A DNA stretch of 64,000 nucleotides from Deroplatys truncata (lineage: Eukaryota; Arthropoda; Insecta; Mantodea; Mantidae). The DNA lies in the NCBI GenBank assembly GCA_030765065.1, contig CM060989.1, forward strand, positions 57,116,001-57,180,000, read 5' to 3'. A model generated the notes under the pieces. The model saw nothing but the letters and a program-made list of their open reading frames with translations. It was not told where the DNA came from and ran no database searches. Both the position numbers and the translations under genes were made by a program. Of this stretch, positions 23,705 through 34,139 are shown in pieces; position 1 is the first letter of the stretch; every line of letters starts with the position of its first letter.

Positions 23705-24525
23705 TATAATATATAGAAGTGGTTGCAAATATACTATTTCACTAAAATAGGTTCAATACCTCAGAACTAGTTTCGAGGAATCACTTCCTTATTGTCAGCT
23801 GATTGCAACTGTTTGGCTTTCCTCTGATGGTTACAGATGTCTCTTTGTCCCTCTAGTGGTGGTTCTACAAGTTTAGTAATCAAATTTTTGTCCATAGGGA
23901 TGTCGAAATTCATTAACCTTGGACGAAATTTCCAAAGAAATATTTTCTCCCAAATATTTAATTCCATAGGTTTTTGCGCCTGCTTGATAAGTGATACTGT
24001 GTCCTCAATTTCATGTCCCTGTATCCAAAAATGTGCTGCAACTGCCGATTTTTCTTCTTCCCTCGATTTGATGTTTTGAAAATGTTCCTTAAGCCTTGTT
24101 TCTATGTTGCAAATCTATACTAAGCATAACAGAAACAAGGCTTAAGGAACATTTTCAAAACATCAAATACAAGGAAGAAGAAAAATCGGCAGTTGCAGCA
24201 CATTTTTGGATACAGGGACATGAAATTGAGGACACAGTATCACTTATCAAGCAGGCACAAAAACCTATGGAATTAAATATTTGGGAGAAAATATTTCTTT
24301 GGAAATTTCGTCCAAGGTTAATGAATTTCGACATCCCTATGGACAAAAATTTGATTACTAAACTTGTAGAACCACCACTAGAGGGACAAAGAGACATCTG
24401 TAACCATCAGAGGAAAGCCAACCAGTTGCAATCAGCTGATGTGGAAGTGATTCCTCTAAACTAGTTCTGAGGTATTGAACCTATTTTAGTGAAGTTGTAT
24501 ATTTGCAACCACTTCTATGTATTAT
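23705..24525. mobile_element. Palindromic Penelope-like element relic
   Basis: Two ~395-bp arms (23,705-24,108 and 24,136-24,525) are near-identical inverted copies around a ~27-bp spacer. Each arm, read outward from the centre, encodes the end of a Penelope-like GIY-YIG endonuclease domain (ETRLKEHFQNIKY, KSAVAAHFW, ELNIWEKIFLWKFRPRLMNF). The same layout occurs in the Penelope relic at 50.4-50.8 kb. Beyond the stop each arm carries a hairpin that, in the left arm on the minus strand, is flanked by CTGACAA and GAAAC. Confidence 0.8.
24120..24464 (+). pseudogene. Penelope-like GIY-YIG endonuclease C-terminus (right arm)
   Basis: About 110 residues covering the ETRLKEH block and the tail of the endonuclease domain. 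The catalytic GIY and YIG segments and the whole reverse transcriptase are absent. The left arm (23,767-24,108, minus) encodes the same peptide with very few differences, so the two arms arose from one sequence rather than from independent insertions of different elements. Confidence 0.75.
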
Positions 24526-24589
24526 AAAAAACCATCACTTATCCATGAATGCATTTATTGAAGCCAATCTGAGAAGTTGTCCTTCAATC

Positions 24590-25190
24590 TATTCACAGCT
24601 GCCTTTGCCAGATTTCAAAGCCATCTAGATATAGGAGCTCTGCTCTCTATAGTTTACAGGAAGATAGCTGTCTCAGAAACTGCAGCCACTGAACTACAGT
24701 CCACCCTCCAAAGCCATGTTTCTTGTTGATTCACAAGTGACCATTCATAACCTCTCCCATAGCATCCAAACAGATCGCAAGAAAACTAACAACTGCAGCA
24801 TCAAACTGAATTTCCTACTGAAACATGCTTAGGAGCTGAAGTTTCAATGGCAATGAAATTGAAAACAAAACTAGCAAAGCGAAACAATTCTTTCTCAGCC
24901 AACCAAACCTTTACTCACTTGTCATCCAAAGCACAAATCAACTCAGTGATCAGTTCACGGAACAAACAATGTCTCGCACAACTGTCAGCCAGTAAGCAAT
25001 ATGAGCGCCTTATTATCCAAAGGCCCTATTGGCCAAAACCTCCCTCGAATAGTCAGTGTAGTTGTCTTTAGAATACAAATGGGACAAGAGTACTTTGCCA
25101 CACATCTCCACCTAAAACACACAACCATGATGCAGGCCATCTCAAAAAAAACCCAGCCCAGGAACTTTAAAAAAACAACTACATGTTAAA
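24590..25190 (+). pseudogene. LINE RNase H-region relic
   Basis: Contains, in separate frames, LLIHK/FVDSQVTIHNLSHSIQTD-like sequence (RNase H core near 24,718-24,770), ELKFQWQ near 24,835, and VVVFRIQMGQEYFATHLH near 25,050-25,110. The last is the same closing block as in the relic at 20.5 kb. Heavily mutated. Confidence 0.6.
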
Positions 25191-25199
25191 GCTCATTTC

Positions 25200-27270
25200 A
25201 ATGTGTTACCAAGTGGTCACTGTCTAATAAGTAATTTCCAATAAACTTGGTGGGTTTGTCAGGTAGTAACCTCTGCTCTAATAAGTCTAGATCAAGGTAA
25301 CAGAAATGTCACCCATCAAACTGACCACACTAAGTTTGGCAAAGCAGCCACTGTAACAGTTTGCACTTGCCTTCTGCAAAATGGAAATGAATTCAAATCA
25401 CGTGGTCTTGAAACCTGGAATATCTTCCATGACTAAAAAAATTTGCTACCCCAATCAGAAATCAAATTCTGTTCATTATAGCTGAAAAAGCTCTTACATG
25501 TAAGTGCAACAGATTAGGGATCCAATTTAAACTCAAAAGTTATTTATTGTATATATTCAAACCGAGTCCTTGGCTCAAATTTAGAACCACACAACTCTTA
25601 AGCCATTCCTCTTATTAATACCATCTGTACAGGTCATTATGCCACACTGACCTCACAGTATAGGTAACATCTTCGAAAGTGATGAAGTTGTATAGGCAAG
25701 GTGTACCAAACCAATACTGGCATTCTCTAACGCTAGTACTGTAAATGCTTACATTATAAGATGTATATATTTTAACTTAATTCTTAAAAGAGGTTAACGA
25801 TCATCTGCTACATCTTCAGCAAGATGAAGCTTCAACCCATAGTGACATGACAAACCTCATATTTAGAAGACTTTCTAAAGTTTTGCAAATAAAACTACTT
25901 TGAGCAAATGCCCCCGATATATCCAGACTACCTCCTTTGGTTACTGTGAAAACCCTATAGATTCATAACCTTCAGCTAAGAACTTCAAATTTTGGCACAG
26001 GTGTCATGATGTATTATTTCAATTATATATCAATATTTAACAGTTTATTGATTCAACATTCTTTAAGGGTATATCACTTTGCAACAGTAGTGCTTGTAGA
26101 GGTACGGATGCTCTGTGAAGAATAAGATCTCTTTTCTTGTTCTACTTGACCAAGAACAGTGCAAACCACAAACACCTCTTTCTTTCTCCCTTTAATAGCA
26201 AATCATGCATCTCAGGCTAGAGGTACACGAAAGACACTATACTTGTTAAAAACACATTAACATTGAAGATTGTTCTCATTAATGTTGGTATTTAACTTTC
26301 AGTTAATGTTAAGGGCAGCTCCTTCACTTGGCAAGCCACCCTTGCATTACAACTTAATATATACAATCACAATTAATGCTGCAATGTGCCCCTAGTATAC
26401 TTTCACTTTCAACAGCTGTTGTACTATTAATTCTTTCCTCCAGGCATAAAAAAGAAAAAAAAAAGTTACAGGACCATGTGTGTTCTCTATCTACACTTGA
26501 AGTTCCAGCAAATACTTTAAAAGTATTTCCACATATTATTCTTTCACGTTTAGTTCTTGTGTCATTTTTGCATAAAACTGAACTTGGTCTATTAACCAAG
26601 ATAGCCAAGTGCATTTTCGTCATTAGCATGTTCTCTATAGTTCAAGCTCTATTCATCAAGTCCATTAATCTTAATAACCGAATGAGCTTTGCTCAGATAG
26701 GAAGAAAGCTGTTCACCTTTGCTTTGCCCTCCCACATTCTGTAACTGTACAGTACTTTCCCTTTGACATTACAATCACAGTTATTCAAAATCTGCCAATA
26801 ATAGCATACTTCCATTACTTGCTTTCCAAGAAAAACATCATTTTCAAACCTCTTAGGAGTAGAGAAGGATTATCAATACCACAAATCAAATGTGATTACT
26901 TATAGCTATTTTTTTTTGAAACAGCCCAAACCTATGGTTGGTTAATAGATATTAAATTTATGCAGTATTGTTAAATTTCTGTAAAGCACTGCTGTAAAGG
27001 TAAAAGTATTTCTCATACGACTGAAATGCTACAACTGGATGTTCTTTGAGGCAATTTATAGCCTCTAATCTAATTAGCCATCATCGTCCTTATGCTATCA
27101 ATTTAGTGCCCTCTCCCTACACTAAGAGGTTTCACCATACGTGGTGAACCTTAAGCAGCCGGGTACCACTAAATTATTGCCTACTTAAAACTGGAATAAA
27201 ACCTTAGAGAAAACTACCTGGGTGGGTGTTCACTGCAATTTGTGCTATAAAGAATTTATAAAGATAGATT
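25200..27270. other. Gene-free part of Lasp intron 1
   Basis: AT-rich sequence. Antiparallel frames at 26,354-26,744 overlap each other, have no domain and are most likely chance. Confidence 0.5.
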
Positions 27271-27272
27271 AC

Positions 27273-27341
27273 CTTGTCTAAACATTTCAATTCTTCAATT
27301 GGGTACACTGTCTTCTCACACCTTGCACACTTTTTATTCAT
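27273..27341 (-). CDS. Lasp: Lasp exon 1 (start codon and first LIM zinc-ligand half)
   Basis: ATG at 27,341 opens a 69-bp coding exon on the minus strand encoding MNKKCARCEKTVYPIEELKC followed by LDK, then donor GTAATC. The C-x2-C pair, the TVYP block and the CLDK end are hallmark Lasp features. In LASP family genes an intron lies just after this Lys, before the W-H-K sequence found here in exon 2. The reading phase (0) joins perfectly to exon 2 at 17,577. The exon is too short to stand out as an open frame. The ATG is preceded by AAGAA, acceptable as an initiation context. Confidence 0.93.
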
Positions 27342-27720
27342 TTCTTATTACAATATAAAACGGTGTAAATATAAAATAAATGCACCAAACACTTCTGATC
27401 AAGCTGGCGGAACCGTCATGGAAAAATACACACACAATACTCGATTTGCTTTCTTTCCGAACAGGATGACGGAAGTTCACCAACTGTCGAGTTTCGCCTA
27501 AACTGCTAGAGGTGGGGCGATACAACACAACTCAAACCAGTATTTGTAAGCTATTCCATAAAGACCACATAAAGACTAAGTTTTTCAACAGTCGAAATTC
27601 TGAATTCTTGAGTCATCGGGTCTTGATTTTTCTGTCAGCTTTACTGACCAAATACGGCGATTAATAAATGTTCGAGTAATGTATTACAAAAGAAACGAAC
27701 GCACTATAAATGGCGCCATT
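27342..27720 (-). promoter_or_regulatory. Probable Lasp 5'UTR and promoter region
   Basis: Lies directly upstream of the Lasp start codon. It is less AT-rich than the surrounding introns around 27,390-27,530 and contains a GGAAGT/ACTTCC element near 27,470 and a GGCGCC near 27,713. No clear TATA box is seen. The transcription start is not determinable by reading. Confidence 0.3.
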
Positions 27721-27834
27721 ATTAAGTTCTCAAAACCTTTCAAGGTTCAAGCAGCCTTGCCTGTATGCACTGCAGACAACCTTTTCTTCATTATTGAAAT
27801 AAGGAACCGTTTTAACGTCCTTTAACTGAGCAGT

Positions 27835-28030
27835 TAAAGCAGATGGTTAATGAGCCCAGAGTGCATAGAGCTCTGTTACCCGTCATTCGTCCTTTGAGGG
27901 TAAAAAACCCTTATTAAGGTAACTTAGCCCAAATGAGATTCGAACTCTACATCTCTTGAATGTGAGGCCATGAAGGCAAATATCAAAAATCTTCCTCCTT
28001 AGAGGTAGACATGCTACCTCACACAGCTGT
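27835..28030 (-). repeat. tRNA-derived SINE, degenerate
   Basis: On the minus strand a B-box-like GAGTTCGAATCTC (27,934-27,947) follows a tRNA-like block with 'gcatgtctacctc' that is interrupted by a short insertion. The body resembles the SINE at 28,869-29,044, with which it shares the 'cacattcaagag' block. Confidence 0.55.
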
Positions 28031-28159
28031 GATTACCATGTACTCACAATGTGGAAAACAGAAATATAATTTGATTTCTTTCATGGCATGTAGTTAATCT
28101 GAGGATCTGAAAGTTAGGTTGCATTTTGAAAAGCATGCTACGTTTTATTGCAGCCATAT

Positions 28160-29172
28160 TTGAACAGTCATTTTTTTTTAGTTTCTCTACCACGTACCTA
28201 GTAGGTATTGCATTCCACCCAAAATTTTGATATTGACAATAAATACATGGTTTGAGACCCTCTGAGTCTAAAACAATATTTATGTGTGTCTGTGAACAGC
28301 ATAACACAAATACCAAATTTCTGATAACTACCAAACTTGGTATTTATGTTCAGCTTCTTCAAAAGATGCACACAATGACTTTCAAGAAAATCCCTCGACT
28401 CAAACTACTCTTCACATGGAAATTTTTTTGTTATTTATTCTCTCAAAAATGACTCCGACAATTATGACTAAAATACCACGTGTTTGAAATATTAAAAATG
28501 AAATATAAAATGTATATGTTTAAGTTTCTGGGAATAGACTGCAAAATCCTATTCAATCTGAATGACTTGTGTAACTCGTAAACCATAAAAGATAGACAAA
28601 ATCTTACTACACAAAAAATTTATACCTCCTTAAAGCATACAGTTTTTGTTAGTCTAATATTTTCATTGCTTCAGCCATTTCCAAGATATTCTTTGTTATT
28701 AGTTTGAATTTTCAAATACTTATACTTACTGTTTGTTAATGGCAAGTCACTCTTTGTCTTTTTCATGACAATGCAAAGAGTATGGAATTTCAAGGTCAAC
28801 TCACAGCAATTTGCTTTTTAAAAACCTGACTATTGCTTCAGCTTACTATATCCTAAGACCTATAACAAGATATGATGCTCAAATGAGCCTGGGATCCTTA
28901 GAGCTTAAAGTTACCTGACATCTTCTCAGGATAAGGGAAAACCCAGGAAAAAGTTCTATCTGGATAACTCACCCTAACCAAGATTCAAACCCAGTACCTC
29001 TTGAATGTGAGGCAGACACGCTACCACCACACCACAGAGGTGGCCTTATAACAAATTGTGTAAATCTGTAAAGAAAGTTTATCTTTGATTTCTATTAACA
29101 GAAGCATTTGTAAGACTAGTTTGTAGAACAGTGAGTAGAGAAAGTTATGTGAATGCAATACATTGGATTTCT
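28160..29172 (-). repeat. Abundant unclassified repeat, interrupted by a SINE
   Basis: Family blocks run from 'tttagtttctctaccacgta' at 28,170 to 28,868 and resume at 29,055-29,172, ending with 'gagtagagaaagttatgtg'. The gap is exactly filled by the SINE at 28,869-29,044. Confidence 0.85.
28869..29044 (-). repeat. tRNA-derived SINE inserted in the abundant repeat
   Basis: Minus-strand head has the A box TGGTGTGGTGGTAGC and B box GGGTTTGAATCTT. CTATAACAA and CTTATAACAA at the two junctions look like a target-site duplication. Confidence 0.7.
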
Positions 29173-29549
29173 AAGATAGTGCAATTCAATACTGGGATGA
29201 CAACATATTGTCTAGCATACGTTTCTTTTAATTGCTGATAATGTTCTCTTTCTTCTAGCAATATATATCAGATGAAAGGATAATGGCAGGAGGGAGGAAA
29301 GTTTAGAATAAATTTTATCTAAATAGACTCAAAGAACAACTCTGAATAACTAGAGTAATTATTCATGAAATCATTATGCATTTTCAATTATGTAATACAA
29401 TAGTCTGAGAACTGTTGAAATAACTTCAGTTAATGTTGTTTACATTTTTACATGATGGATTGATGAGAAATGCTTTCAGAAGGTGCATGAATGATAAAAG
29501 ACCTACATCAAAAGCTTACAAAGAGGGATAACCACTCAATTCTGAATGG

Positions 29550-30408
29550 AAAAAATCTGATGTGATATGCTCACATGACTCTCTACTCTTGTACAAACTA
29601 TTTTTACAAACGCTTATTCTCCATATGCTTCAAGATAATCAAGATATTGAGATGTCAATCTTACTGCTAATTTTCTTGTAGATGCAAGGGGAATACGGTA
29701 GGTTTTAAGCGATAGTCAAATCCTTTAAGTGCTGGTTGCTATGTGGCGCATTCCATTCTGTTTGCATATCCAGGACATAAAAAAATGAATAACGAATTTG
29801 AGAAAAAGTATAAGTATTGGAAAATTTAAGGGAATAACAAGCAATATCTCGAAAATGGTTCACTCAACTAAAAAAATGTATATGACATAAATTGTGTATT
29901 TTAACGCGATCTACATTTTTTGTGTAGTAAAATTTTGTCTATCTCTTATGGTTTACCAGTTATGCAAAAGTCGTTCACAATGAAGAATACTTTAGGAGAC
30001 ATTCCCAGAAAATTCGAGATATACATTTCATTTGTCGTAAAAATATCTTAAACATATGATATTTTAATCCAAATCATTAGAGCCATTTTTGAGAAAATTA
30101 AAATTTTCGAAAAATCTTCCATGTAAAGGGTAGGTATGGGTTGGGGGGGGGGATTTTCTTGAAAACCTTCGTGTCACATCTCTGGAAGATACTGAACCTA
30201 AATACCAAGTTTGGTGTTTATCTGACTGTTCGTTTCTCAGTTATGCTGTTCACAGACACACACACACACACGGACATGTTTCCAAAAATGCCTTTTTTTG
30301 GATTCAGGGGGTCTCAAAACATATATTTCCGGTGAAATCTCGGTATAAAATTTTTGAGTGGAATACAATACTTTCCCTACTTACTATACGTAGTAGAGAA
30401 AGTAAAAA
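29550..30408 (+). repeat. Abundant unclassified repeat, nearly full copy
   Basis: Runs from AAAATCTGATGTGATATGC to AGTAGAGAAAGTAAAAACTG. All family blocks are present, with a short (AC)n run in the usual place. The open frame at 30,141-30,335 is the recurrent pseudo-frame. Confidence 0.9.
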
Positions 30409-30439
30409 CTGAGGTAAACAATATGTTTAAACAAATGAC

Positions 30440-31060
30440 CATCAACTAACATAGATTGTTGTAGTTCATAGAATATTTTGTAGGGAAGTTTTGGGTTTAC
30501 CAATGCATTCACCAAGGGTGTGGCACTGGCATAGTTAGGAAGGGAAGAGAGAAGTGGTATAATAATAGAGATCATTTTGAAGTATTGGTACAGATGTATA
30601 CATTTAGACGACAGTAATATAATAAAAGAATGCTTAAAGTTCCAAAAATATGTACTAGGAAGGGAGAGTTGGTTTGAGATGTGTTAAAAACAATTGGCAT
30701 GAAGAATATCTGACTATTAGATAAAAACAATGACAGTGGATTTTGGCGAGAAGTGAGACTGGGTGGAAGACATAAGAAACAAAGATATAGACTAGTTTTG
30801 AAGATAAAAGTTCTTTGACTTTGTATAAAATACTTAAGAAATTGGGAAATCAATCTGAAAGATTAGATCTTGCTTGGATGCGCACAGAAGTATTATTTTT
30901 AAAAAGAATATGTAATAAATTGCTCAGGGAGATGTATTGTTTGTGAAAAATTGGGTAGTATTTTCCATTGTTCAACAGAATGTGAAAATTTAAAAAAATG
31001 GGATGATTTAAACAAAGAAATAGTAGCGGTTATTTAAATTAAGATTATTATTATCTCATT
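30440..31060 (+). pseudogene. Possible retroelement ORF C-terminal relic
   Basis: Near 30,925-31,010 the plus strand can be read as MYCLCEKLGSIFHCSTECEN, a Cys/His pattern like that ending many LINE polyproteins. The upstream part contains no clear domain. Weak evidence. Confidence 0.3.
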
Positions 31061-31354
31061 TAAGGGATATAGAAAATTAACTGTAAGGCATTCTAAAGAT
31101 TTGCTTTATATGTGCTACACATCTACAATGGGTTTCAAAGAGGTATGCGCCTAGGAATTTATTTTGGGGGTCATCCAATAAGAATGTCGTTACATAAATG
31201 CACATGTGTACACTCACACATATACCTTCTATTTTTCTTACAAAACAAAGTCCAGTCTTCTTAGCTTTTTCTTTAGTTTGTTCACAAACTGGTAATTTTA
31301 AGCTTTTGCATTGTGAACATTTGGGCTAATACTATTAAGTTATCACATAAAGGG

Positions 31355-31590
31355 TGCTGGAATAGCTCATTGGTTTTGTTCACAGCTCTTGTTCAATTAA
31401 GTTCAATTCTTGGCTCTGGTGGTGAGTTTAAGTCAGCCCTATCCAAGCCTTCACCTCTGACTAGCTCATGTTAAGTATCCCCAAGGCCCAACATGATTCG
31501 AAGTCACAGTAAAACCCGTAGGTCCCTTCGTTCCTTACCACTATCACCCCTCATTGGAGGTAGTGGACTACACCCTCTGGGTGCCTCCAG
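31355..31590 (+). repeat. Possible tRNA-derived SINE
   Basis: Has an A-box-like ATAGCTCATTGG (31,362-31,373) and a B-box-like AGTTCAATTCTT about 35 bases later, followed by a body with 'ccccaaggcccaacatgattcg'. It is not the same family as the 33.7-kb SINE. Confidence 0.45.
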
Positions 31591-33664
31591 TTAATAAATG
31601 GGGTCCATACATTGCTTTGTGGGACAAGTTTTTCCAGAAGGTCATCAACTGTATGGAGAACATTGTAAATCAACCTATCACATAAAGGTTTTCACATTAA
31701 TGACACGTCAAATACCACCAATGCTCATTATAAACTATGACAGCAATACTGAACCCAATCTGCTAAGCAGGTATGACTTAAATGTTGAAGTAGAGCGAGT
31801 GAAGAATTGTGCATTCTTTGTTCGCTGATGGCAGTTGGCCACGTTTTTGGCAGCAGAGCACTCTAGCTACCACAGCTATTTAGGCTGGCACTAGATGACT
31901 TGGTTGGCAGGAAAAATCTTACTTGAATCATATTGGTGAAATTATAATTAACACAATTGTATACTATCAATGCTTTAAATTTCAACTTACCTGTAAGGGC
32001 AAGTCCGGACCTGACAGACACCCCGCCTCACTGCTGGTATGTGTCGTTGGTTCCAAAGGAAAATATAGTAACTCAAAAAAGCATTGTATATAATAGGAAT
32101 ATTAATATCATAAAAGATGCAAATGTTGTCTAAATAGTATAATAAACTGGTAGTGTCATGTTATCTATGGCATTATAATATAGCGACAACAAAAGGGACA
32201 ATTTCTCATTAAATCTATGCATATGTAATGAATGTACGGTAACGATATGAGAAGCTGTTATATTACTTTTTGGGCAAATTGTCTCCAATGTAGAGAAAGG
32301 GCTACACATGGTCATTTTTTCTGCCATTGTTTAATTATCCAGTGTGTTGACATCGTAAAATATTTAAATCCTTATGTCACTGAATATTTATAAAATGCAT
32401 ATTTTCCAACTTCTTGAGACTGAAACCCGTAAACCTTTCCATCGTCCAGCAAAGCGTAATTAATTTTGAAATGACATGAAATTTACAATGCGTAAAATGT
32501 TCAGTGCAGTAAAGGCACAATAATTACATGTAAAATAAATGGGAAATGCATTTTATAAGAATCCTTGAAGTTGGGGTAGTACTACTTCTATTACACATGC
32601 TGAAAATCTTTCTGGTACCACATTAAACATGTATTAAAACAAAGACCACCACTTAGTAGGTTGTACATAGATTTGTAGTCCATATTTTACACTTAATAAC
32701 CTTGACTATTAAAAAAAAGTGAATAAAAATAATTTACTTCAGGTGGCTTTAAATCGTGTCCTCCATTAAAGAATGTTCATGTCCATTTACTGCTCATTAC
32801 TAAAGGTGCAATCAAATTTCAAATGTGCTAGTTGCAATGCAGTGAAGAGAGACCATGATCATGATGAAGAGATAGACACACAGATATGCTCTTGCCTATC
32901 ATAGCACTGTACAGTAAACCTGTATTAAGTGACCACCAATGGTTCCATTGAAAATTGGTCTTTTAGAGGGGTAAACATTTTTCTTTACACCTGTACTATA
33001 TTAAATTAATTAGGCATGTAATATAAAGGACCTGAAATGTATTATTACAGTAGTTAGTTTATTTATACAAGTTTACTTGTCCTATTTTCAGCTGACCTTC
33101 ATTTCTGCAACGATAGAACAATTCTAGCTTTGCTCGACATTTTTGCAAGATGACACTACAAAATGTGAAACAAAACTTTTGTAGATCCAGGAATTTTGAA
33201 CCCTTGGTATGGAATGCAAGTGATCGGATCCCTTAAACAATAGCATTCTTCCTCCTTACCTTTCCTTGAGTATTACCCATGTTTCAATATATACAGTTAA
33301 CAACGTTGCCAGACATCATGAAGTCTGGTTTTAAGAACAGAACCCTTTTGATTCTTAGAGACAGAGGGTGTAAATAGATTCCCCCTCTTTCTCGCACAAG
33401 AAGTTGCAGTCTTTTTTTAGAAGTCAACACCTACACCAGTAAACGTATGTTTAGTCATGTATGTGATGGGTTCATGCCAGGTACCCATTCAATCTTAATT
33501 CTATTGGACATGGGAGAGAAAGCGACCGCTTGAGATTTGTGTGATAAAGAAAGGTCAGTTACACGGCAAACTGTTCACCTACTCAGGTGACAATGCAGTG
33601 GAAGGTAATTTGTAGAAGTGAAAAGGGTCCTGTACATCTATGTGTATTTGAGATAGGCATGCTA

Positions 33665-33984
33665 AGACCCATATGTCGTCCTCTGTGGTGTAGTGGTTAC
33701 TATACTAGCTTCTAGTTCCCGAGGACGCGGGTTCAAACCTAGCAGAGGGCAATGATTTTTTTTAGTGTAAAAATCCTTAGTATGCCTTTCTTCGGAAAGG
33801 AAGTAAAGCCGGTGGTCCCATGTTGTAGATTTATGGCATGTAAAAGAAGCTCAAGCCTGATAAACAGGCCTCTGAGCAAAATTACTGGTCTTTCACGCCC
33901 AATATAGAATGGGATGCTAAGGACTACAGCAGTTAAAGAGTGTCCATCAATAAGACTCAATTTAATTTTTTTTAAGACCTGTAT
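33665..33984 (+). repeat. tRNA-derived SINE, full-length copy
   Basis: The body at 33,676-33,973 (298 bp) begins GTCGTCCTCTGTGGTGTAGT with the A box TGGTGTAGTGGTTA and B box GGGTTCAAACC at tRNA spacing. It ends in an AT-rich tail. AAGACCCATAT and AAGACCTGTAT flank it as an imperfect target-site duplication. Other copies: 2.0/4.2 kb, 4.57 kb and 55.1 kb. Transcription by RNA polymerase III from the internal boxes is expected for this class. Confidence 0.9.
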
Positions 33985-34139
33985 TATTGCCTCGAAAAAT
34001 GACTTTCAATCCTGAAATTTTCAATTAAATAAAAACATGGTGTTTGAAAAGAGTTTTAAATGCAGAAAATAGCCCACCAAAGGCTGCCATTAGTCAGACA
34101 TAAGGGTGGTCTCTAAACAGAGGTAGAACATACAAGGCA

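Larger units (their letters stand above)
17578..27272 (-). other. Lasp: Lasp intron 1
   Basis: A 9.7-kb intron inferred from the two Lasp exons. The donor is AAG|GTAATC at 27,272 and the acceptor ends at 17,578. It holds LINE relics, an LTR and a palindromic Penelope-like relic, listed separately. The stretch 25,200-27,270 shows nothing I can name. Confidence 0.85.

Noticed and set aside
26354-26744. Overlapping frames of 91 and 122 codons
   Set aside because: On opposite strands of the same DNA inside Lasp intron 1, with no domain or splice support.
30141-30335. Open frame in the abundant repeat (also at 12.1, 39.4, 43.2, 49.4, 51.2, 62.7 kb)
   Set aside because: Frames differ between copies, include the simple-sequence run and show no domain; treated as non-coding.
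33676-33750. Possible tRNA gene
   Set aside because: It is the head of a dispersed SINE with other copies at 2.0/4.2, 4.6 and 55.1 kb; no valid tRNA fold.
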